DNA of 64,000 nucleotides from Lactuca virosa. Its lineage: Eukaryota; Streptophyta; Magnoliopsida; Asterales; Asteraceae. The translations under genes and the position numbers were made by a program. Shown here piece after piece: positions 58,113 through 64,000 of this stretch (within the stretch, counting starts at the first letter, position 1; each line of letters starts with the position of its first letter). The DNA lies in contig CAKMRJ010001112.1 in assembly GCA_928212115.1 (NCBI GenBank), positions 401,250,254 to 401,314,253 on the forward strand. The letters are read 5' to 3'. The notes beneath the pieces were generated by a model. That model saw only the letters and a program-made list of their open reading frames with translations, was not told the DNA's origin and ran no database searches.

Positions 58113-61100
58113 TGTCAAAACTAGCATTTTGACTAGGAAATTTCGTCCTCATGTAAGCAATAACTATTATGAGACTTGTGCTAACACATTAAAAGTGTAT
58201 AATATGAGTTCCTAATGAGCCATGTAGTGTTAGAATGCAAATCTCTCCAAGTATGTGAAATCTCTCCAAGTATATCGAATCTCTCCCAAATCTCTCCAAG
58301 TATGTGAAATCTCTCCCAAATCTCTCCAAGTATGTAAAATCTCTCCAAGTATATCGAATCGCTCCCAAATCTCTCCAAGTATGTGAAATCTCTCCTAAAT
58401 CTCTCCAAGCATGTGAAATCTCTCCAAGTATATCGAATCTCTCCCAAATCTCTCCAAGTATGTGAAATCTCTCCCAAATCTCTCCAAGTATGTGACATCT
58501 CTCTCAAATCTCTCAACGTGTCTCAAATCTCTCTAAGTACCTTCCTCAGTCGAAAACAACTCAAAACCGGAAGAGGAAACCCAAAAGGACCCTCTTGGTC
58601 CGGAACCCTCTTGGTCCTGAACCTCTTGGTCCGGAACCCTCTTCGTCCGGAACCCTCTTGGCCGGAACCCTCTTGGTCCTGAACCTCTTGGTCCGGAACC
58701 CTCCTGATCCGGAACCCTCTTATCTGGAATGCCTTCTAAGCGCCAAGAGGAAGCATCTTCGGAACCTTCCCCCCCCCCCTTCGGAACCTCTGAAGTGACT
58801 CCGGAAGACTAAGGCTTGCTCCGGAAGGACCTTGCACCGGACAACTTCGCATCTCGGAATGCCTCGGTTCGGACCTACCCGTTTCGCACCTGACTCCGGA
58901 AGTGAGGATTGATTTCGGAACTCGCCCAGCGCCTCCGGAACTCCTCTATATGCACTTCGGACCCTCGCATACTTAAAGCTCCACTCCGGAAGTTGTGATA
59001 TAGCTTCGGAATTCGCATAATGGCTCCGGAATTCACCTTTTAGTCCCGGATTTTGGACTATTTCGGACCTTTTCTTCATTTTGGGGTATTTTGAGGTCGG
59101 GAATCCCACCAAACTCGTATTTTTCTTAACTGAGACCCCTAAAACCTCTATTTTATGCCAATTTTAATTATTTAAATCGTATTTTCATAAAATAAAAGTT
59201 TAGGATTTAGGAAGATCTTATCCTAAATCAAGATAAGGACAAAGAGGTTGACCTTGTGATGTGATGCTAATTCCTCATTTCCCATGCAAATCCCAGATAA
59301 ACACACATTATCCATAAGAAAATAAGCTTTACCCACCAGCTTTCCATGCAAATGTCAAGTCACCCTTATCCTCCCTTATTGAAAACGTGAACTACTCTCT
59401 CACTTCTCATATCCATATTCAACAAACTCCTAAGAACACTCTCATTTTCTCTCAAATACTCCTCCCAAGAGCAAAGTTAAGGATCTTGCTGGAAGCAAAA
59501 TTCTCAAATCTTCCCTGGTGTTTTCTAAAGTAAGTTCTCCACTCATCTAAGATTTTATATAATCTTCAAGATGAATCCATATTATTTTACTCATAATAAT
59601 ATGTGATAATCAACCTTAGGACAACATTCTTCCCAGAGGAGTTCCTCATCTCAGCCAAAAGTTTAAGCTTGAGATCTTCACTCCATAACTCCAAACAACT
59701 CCTCAACCAACTCAATGTGAGCTTCATACCCCACCTTTTTCCATGTTTTAATGTTTTTGGGGGAGAGTACAAGTCAAATCTTGCCTAAATACTTGAATAA
59801 TTGCATGTATACGTATGTTTGTATGTGTGTGTGAACTATTATTAAATTATTATTTTAGTAATATTCTCATAAACGTAAGATTTCACAACTACATAAAGAA
59901 CATAGGATACTTTGTGTACAAAAGAGCCTCCTAACTATTGGGTGTGTCCAACTTAACCCATTTATCTATGCTTTCATTTCTAGAGATAAAAGTTATAAAA
60001 AGGGACCCTGATAAGTTTACACTCTTTCTAGTAATTTTTTTAAAAAAAAAGGAAACTTGGTGACTATTTGCAAACTATCAGGGAGTATTTTATAAATATT
60101 CGATATAAAAGTTTGCGTCAAGAAAATATATAAATAGAGCCTTTATGACAGAATTATTTGCATGTCATAAACTGTTGTCGTAAAACCTCCAAGAACATAA
60201 GTAATGTTCTATATGTCATAAAACAGAAAATGCGTGTCATAACCGGCAGTTATAAATTTACACAAATTATAACTTGACACTTTTTCCTCTTGACTAAAAT
60301 GACTTATTTTTCAATAAACGAAAAGGAACGGACACGAGCACCCAGTTAACGAGCACAATCAACGGTATGGAACGAGAACGATATTTCTATTCAATGAGTA
60401 CGAATTTCATTATTTATCTAACAAATAATGGATCTTTAACGATTGCTCAAAAGGTTGTTAATATTCTAGTCAGACAAATCTCAAAAGTACCTAAATGTCT
60501 TTTCCAAAACTAGGAGGGAGAGCGGGAATTTGTGTATAGATCTATACGGGGTTGACACCCCGCACCTTCGTTGTTCGCTACAGCTAGACAGGCCAGTCTA
60601 GGGTGACAAATGTCTTTTCCGAAACTAGGGCGCCTGAGAAACGCCAAAACGGGCACTCCGTCAGATTAGTATGGTTATAACGACTCACTAGAATATGTTA
60701 TATTAACTAGAAATTTATGTAAGGAAAAACCTCATAAATAAATTTTGGCACGTTGTGTCGACCGTCCTATACATTATAAGTGATGGTCCGCATTTGTTGC
60801 GTTGACTGTCCTTTTTCATAGCGTAGAACGTCCACAATTGCCATGTTGATTCTTTCTCCTAACAAGTATAGAGTCGTAATACTGCTATTTTACAAATTAA
60901 AAAGCATAGGACCCTATGGAAAACGTTTGTAAACGATTTTGAAAACAATAAACTAACCCACACATATGCATAGTTGGAACTAGAACTTACGAATATTTTA
61001 TAGCCGAAAATATAGGATTTTCTAGAGAAAACGATTTTCTACGATTTCGATAACGATAAACTAGAACGCACACTCAATTTTACTCGATAAGAGGAACAAG

Positions 61101-61682
61101 ATTTTCAACCATATTCTCTTTTTGAAAATAAGGGATTTTTTTGGAAACGGTTGACTATTACTGTTCAAAAGAACTATTCTCGTACATAGCTCATTTTTTT
61201 TACTACTTACACTACTTTTCAGAATCACTCCTTATAAGGATGAACAAAAGTAATGACATGTACACACATATATCCATGATTTTCAAGGCAAGACTTCAAA
61301 CGATTTCATAGAAAATATCGGATTTTCTGAAAGTACAATGAGAACGATCCTAAACAAGTGTAAACGATTTTATACATAAATGCTTATGAACTCACCAACT
61401 TTTTAGTTGACGCTTTTCAAAACGACTTGTATTCTCAGGGATCTAGTAAGCAGGTAACAAGGGACGTGGATGCAAGACTGTTTAGCTGTAGTTTGGATTT
61501 GTCTGCTCATGTCTCTTTTGTGTAACTCGAAGAACAAATACAATATGTAAACAATGTAAGTTTGTTATCTCAATGTATGATGTTTGGATTGCTCTATTTC
61601 ATTTATATTCAATTGTTATGATACTGCACAATGAAGTCACCCGCCTCCGGACGTTTCCGCCATCTGGTCCGGGGGTGTGACA
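58113..61682 (+). repeat. E1 3' LTR
   Basis: 3570 bp, TGTCAAAACTAGC to GTGTGACA, followed by GTACT. Differs from the 5' copy by copy number of a CCGGAACCCTCTTGGT repeat (58590-58740, longer here), a shorter C-run, and a replaced patch near 60495-60515. Confidence 0.88.
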
Positions 61683-61687
61683 GTACT

Positions 61688-62027
61688 CGCCGAGTAGGCG
61701 TACCTACTCGCCGAGCAGATACGCGAATCCGCGATTTTTCGTGATTTAAAAAATGGACTCGCCGAGCAATTATATAGACTCGACGAGTTTTTCGTTCTGT
61801 TTGACAAAAATTTGAATTTTTAAATTTTATGCCACCAACCCCACACTTGAACATTGCTCGCCCTCAAGCAATCATTTTAAGCACAGAAAAAGATTAACAT
61901 AGCAGTTCTAAAGAAAAATGAAAGTAAAATTGAAAAAGAAAGGTAAAAAGAAAGCAAACTCTAAACTCGGGTTGCCTCCCGGAAGCGCTTCTTTTTTAAG
62001 GAGTCATTAGCTGTACTCCTTCCCGCT
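61688..62027 (-). other. Athila spacer after pol
   Basis: Non-coding; ACTCGCCGAGT palindromes at 61684-61720 and 61754-61790, a CCCCACACTTG block near 61840, and GGGTTGCCTCCCGGAAGCG near the pol stop, a sequence I recall from other Athila elements. Confidence 0.55.
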
Positions 62028-64000
62028 TTACGTTTCTGTAGTTCCTCCCAGAAGCAGCCCTTTTTCAAGTCCTTCATATTTTGGGACTCCTTCTTCATAT
62101 CTCTTCACTCGATGACCATTAACCTTGAAAGGGATTCCATCTTTTGATATAAGCTCAATAGCTCCATGTGGAAAAACTTGCTTTACTACAAATGGACCAT
62201 CCCATCTTGTCCTTAGCTTGTCCGGAAAAAGTTTTAACCTTGAATTGAAAAGTAACACCTTTTGTCCTTCATGAAAGTCCTTATTACCCTTTAATCTTTT
62301 GTCGTGCCAATTCTTGGTCTTCTCTTTGTATATCAAGGAACTAGTGTAGGCCTCATTTCTAAGCTCTTCTAGGGCATTCAATTGCATTAACCGGTTGGTT
62401 CGAAGTTCAGCCAACTCAAAATTGCACATCTTTAAGGCCCAAAAAGCTTTATGCTCTATTTCAACCGGTAAGTGACAATTCTTTCCATAAACTAGCATAT
62501 ATGGTGTAGTACCAATAGGTGTTTTAAAAGCTGTTTGAAAGGCCCAAAGTGCATCATCGAGTTTATCCGACCACTCCTTCCGATTTCCTCCAACCGATCT
62601 CTCCAAAATCCTTTTCAACGCTCGATTCGTCACTTCAGTTTGGCCACTCGTTTGTGGATGATAAGATGTCAAGAACCTATGATGTACCCCATATATTTTT
62701 AACACTTTTGCTAATTGATCATTTGCAAAGTGAGTGCCTCGTTCACTAATGAGAGCTTTAGGGACTCCAAACCTTGAGAATAACTTCTTAAGAAACCGCA
62801 CCACCACTCGAGCATCATTAGTTGGTAATGCTTGTGCCTCCGCCCATTTCGATACGTAGTCTACTGCCACCAATATGTATTTGTTCCCTTTTGACATTGG
62901 GAAAGGTCCCATAAAGTCAATCCCCCATACATCAAATACCTCACATACTTGAATACTATGTTGGAGCATTTCATTTCGGGATGATATGTTCCCCGCTCGT
63001 TGGCACGAATCGCATTCTTTGACATATTGAGCCGCATCTTTGAAAATTGTAGGCCAATAAAACCCAATATCAAAAATCTTCTTAGCCGTGTAATGCGCTC
63101 CATGATGTCCCCCGGCGGGCCCGCAACGGCAGTGTTCCAAGATTTCCCGACTTTCTTTCCCGAATACGCATCTTCTTATCATTCCATCTGCGCAGCTTCG
63201 GAAAAGGTATGGCTCGTCCCAAAAGTAGTATTTGATTTCTGAAAAGAATTTCTTCTTTTGTTGTCGAGTTAAATCTTTTGGAATATATTCAGTAGCTAAG
63301 TAATTAGCTATATCCGCAAACCATGGCACCTCCCCTGCTATTACTAAAAGATACTCGTCGGGAAAATCATCTCTAATTTTGTCTTCTTCTAACTCCTCCA
63401 AAAGCGGGTTCTCTAGTCTTGACAAATGATCGACAGCTACGTTTTCCATCCCCTTTTTATCTTTTATTTCAATATCAAACTCTTGTAAAAGTAAGACCCA
63501 ACGTATCAATCGGGGCTTAGCATCTTGTTTAGCAAAAAGATACTTTAGGGTAGAATGGTCGGTAAAAACTATCGTCTTGGATAAGACTAAGTATGGTCGG
63601 AACTTGTCAAATGCATATACCACTGCTAGCAACTCCTTTTCGGTAGTAGTGTAGTTATCTTGAGTTGGGTTCAAAGTCTTGCTTGCATATTAGATAGGTT
63701 GAAAATGTTTATCAACCCTTTGTCCCAAAACAGCTCCCACCGCATAGTCACTGGCATCACACATAAGCTCAAAAGGAAGATTCCAATTTGGGGCTATCAT
63801 AATAGGAGTAATGGTTAATCTTTCCTTTAATAACTGAAATGCTTCATGACATTCTTTAGAGAAATCGAATGGAGCATCCTTCAAGAGCAATTGAGTTAAT
63901 GGTCTTGTGATCTTCGAGAAGTCTTTAATGAAGCGACGATAAAATCCCGCATGGCCAAGAAAACTCCTTACCCCTTTTACTTTTGTTGGAGGGGGTAACT
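62028..64000 (-). pseudogene. Athila pol: RT end, RNase H, integrase (partial)
   Basis: Runs off the right edge. 63690-64000 reads the RT thumb (VRSFLGHAGFYRRFIKDFSK) and the start of RNase H (FELMCDASDYAVGAVLGQR), then stops at TAA (63690-63692) where a Tyr is expected. The remaining 548 codons are open: RNase H (TTTEKELLAVVYAFDKFR, FTDHSTLKYL), the zinc-binding HHCC domain (about residues 181-224, CDSCQR), and the integrase core with D253 (WGIDFMGPF) and E347 (GQTEVTNR). The second catalytic Asp is Glu (E311, LISERGTHF). The C-terminal part (DGPFVVKQVFPHGAIEL) is intact. RNase H before integrase defines Ty3/gypsy; wording of the motifs is Athila-like. Confidence 0.9.

Larger units (their letters stand above)
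33596..61682 (+). mobile_element. E1: Tekay-like gypsy element with nested insertions
   Basis: Plus strand. 5' LTR 33596-37130, primer site 37134-37146, gag fragment, E2-derived parts, pol C-terminal remnant, polypurine tract 58103-58112, 3' LTR 58113-61682, GTACT duplications. The gag and chromodomain-like integrase tail fit the Tekay/Del chromovirus lineage. Protease, RT and RNase H are gone. Internal sequence between 39874 and about 57000 derives from a second related element (E2) and from a copia composite. Confidence 0.85.
28737..64000 (-). mobile_element. Athila-type Ty3/gypsy element, split by a 28-kb insertion
   Basis: Minus-strand element running off the right edge. Right part: pol 62028-64000 and spacer to 61688. 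Left part: spacer from 33595, post-pol ORF 31783-32888, 3' LTR 28737-30111. The GTACT duplication (33591-33595, 61683-61687) shows the two halves were continuous. Both halves carry the same ACTCG(C/T)CGAGT palindromes and CCCCACACTTG blocks. It inserted into the 3' LTR of the gag-only element. Confidence 0.85.

Overview
This is a plant nuclear, heterochromatin-like window made almost entirely of nested transposable elements. I see no host protein gene, rRNA, intact tRNA or CRISPR array. The element set is Ty1/copia, Ty3/gypsy Tekay-like and Athila elements, tiny non-autonomous Helitrons and a long foldback element. LTR motifs such as ACTCGTCGAGT and an env-position copia protein that I recall from daisy-family genomes suggest Asteraceae, possibly lettuce (Lactuca). 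That assignment is from memory and is inference.

Region by region. (1) 1-11996: remains of an old minus-strand copia element. Its LTR (3362-3853 plus 11626-11996) is split by a complete younger sibling (3854-11620) with 766-bp LTRs and the target duplication AAAAC. The younger copy carries gag, integrase, RT and RNase H but has at least four reading-frame breaks. (2) 11997-14224: no gene; probably an LTR fragment. (3) 14225-20322: a roughly 2-kb unit present three times, each with a ~0.7-kb Helitron and a foldback element. Then follows a ~0.6-kb Mutator-like MITE candidate (20502-21097). (4) 21365-28734: a plus-strand gypsy element with a 3-kb LTR, a gag pseudogene and no pol. Its 3' LTR is cut off by an Athila element.

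(5) 28737-64000: a minus-strand Athila element. Its 3' LTR and post-pol ORF lie at 28.7-33.6 kb and its pol at 62.0-64.0 kb. The two halves are separated by a 28-kb insertion (33596-61682, target duplication GTACT). (6) That insertion has 3.5-kb Tekay-like LTRs (called E1). Inside it are a 3.04-kb tandem duplication (37537-43608), parts of a second related element (E2: LTR, upstream coiled-coil ORF, gag) and a short pol remnant. (7) The E2 LTR is itself interrupted by a copia composite (45273-53565, flanked by GATAG) made of two head-to-head pieces: a gag-bearing minus-strand element (X1) and a plus-strand piece (X2) with a long env-position ORF.

The insertion order can be read from the nesting: Tekay-like gag-only element, then Athila, then E1, then E2, then both the 3.04-kb duplication and the copia composite (relative order unknown). 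The old copia and its younger copy form a separate stack on the left. Nearly every coding region is interrupted. The most unusual signals are non-coding: a conserved copia leader, a roughly 90-bp module shared by LTRs and leaders of two gypsy families, family-specific short palindromes, and an extra ORF between LTR and gag in E2.
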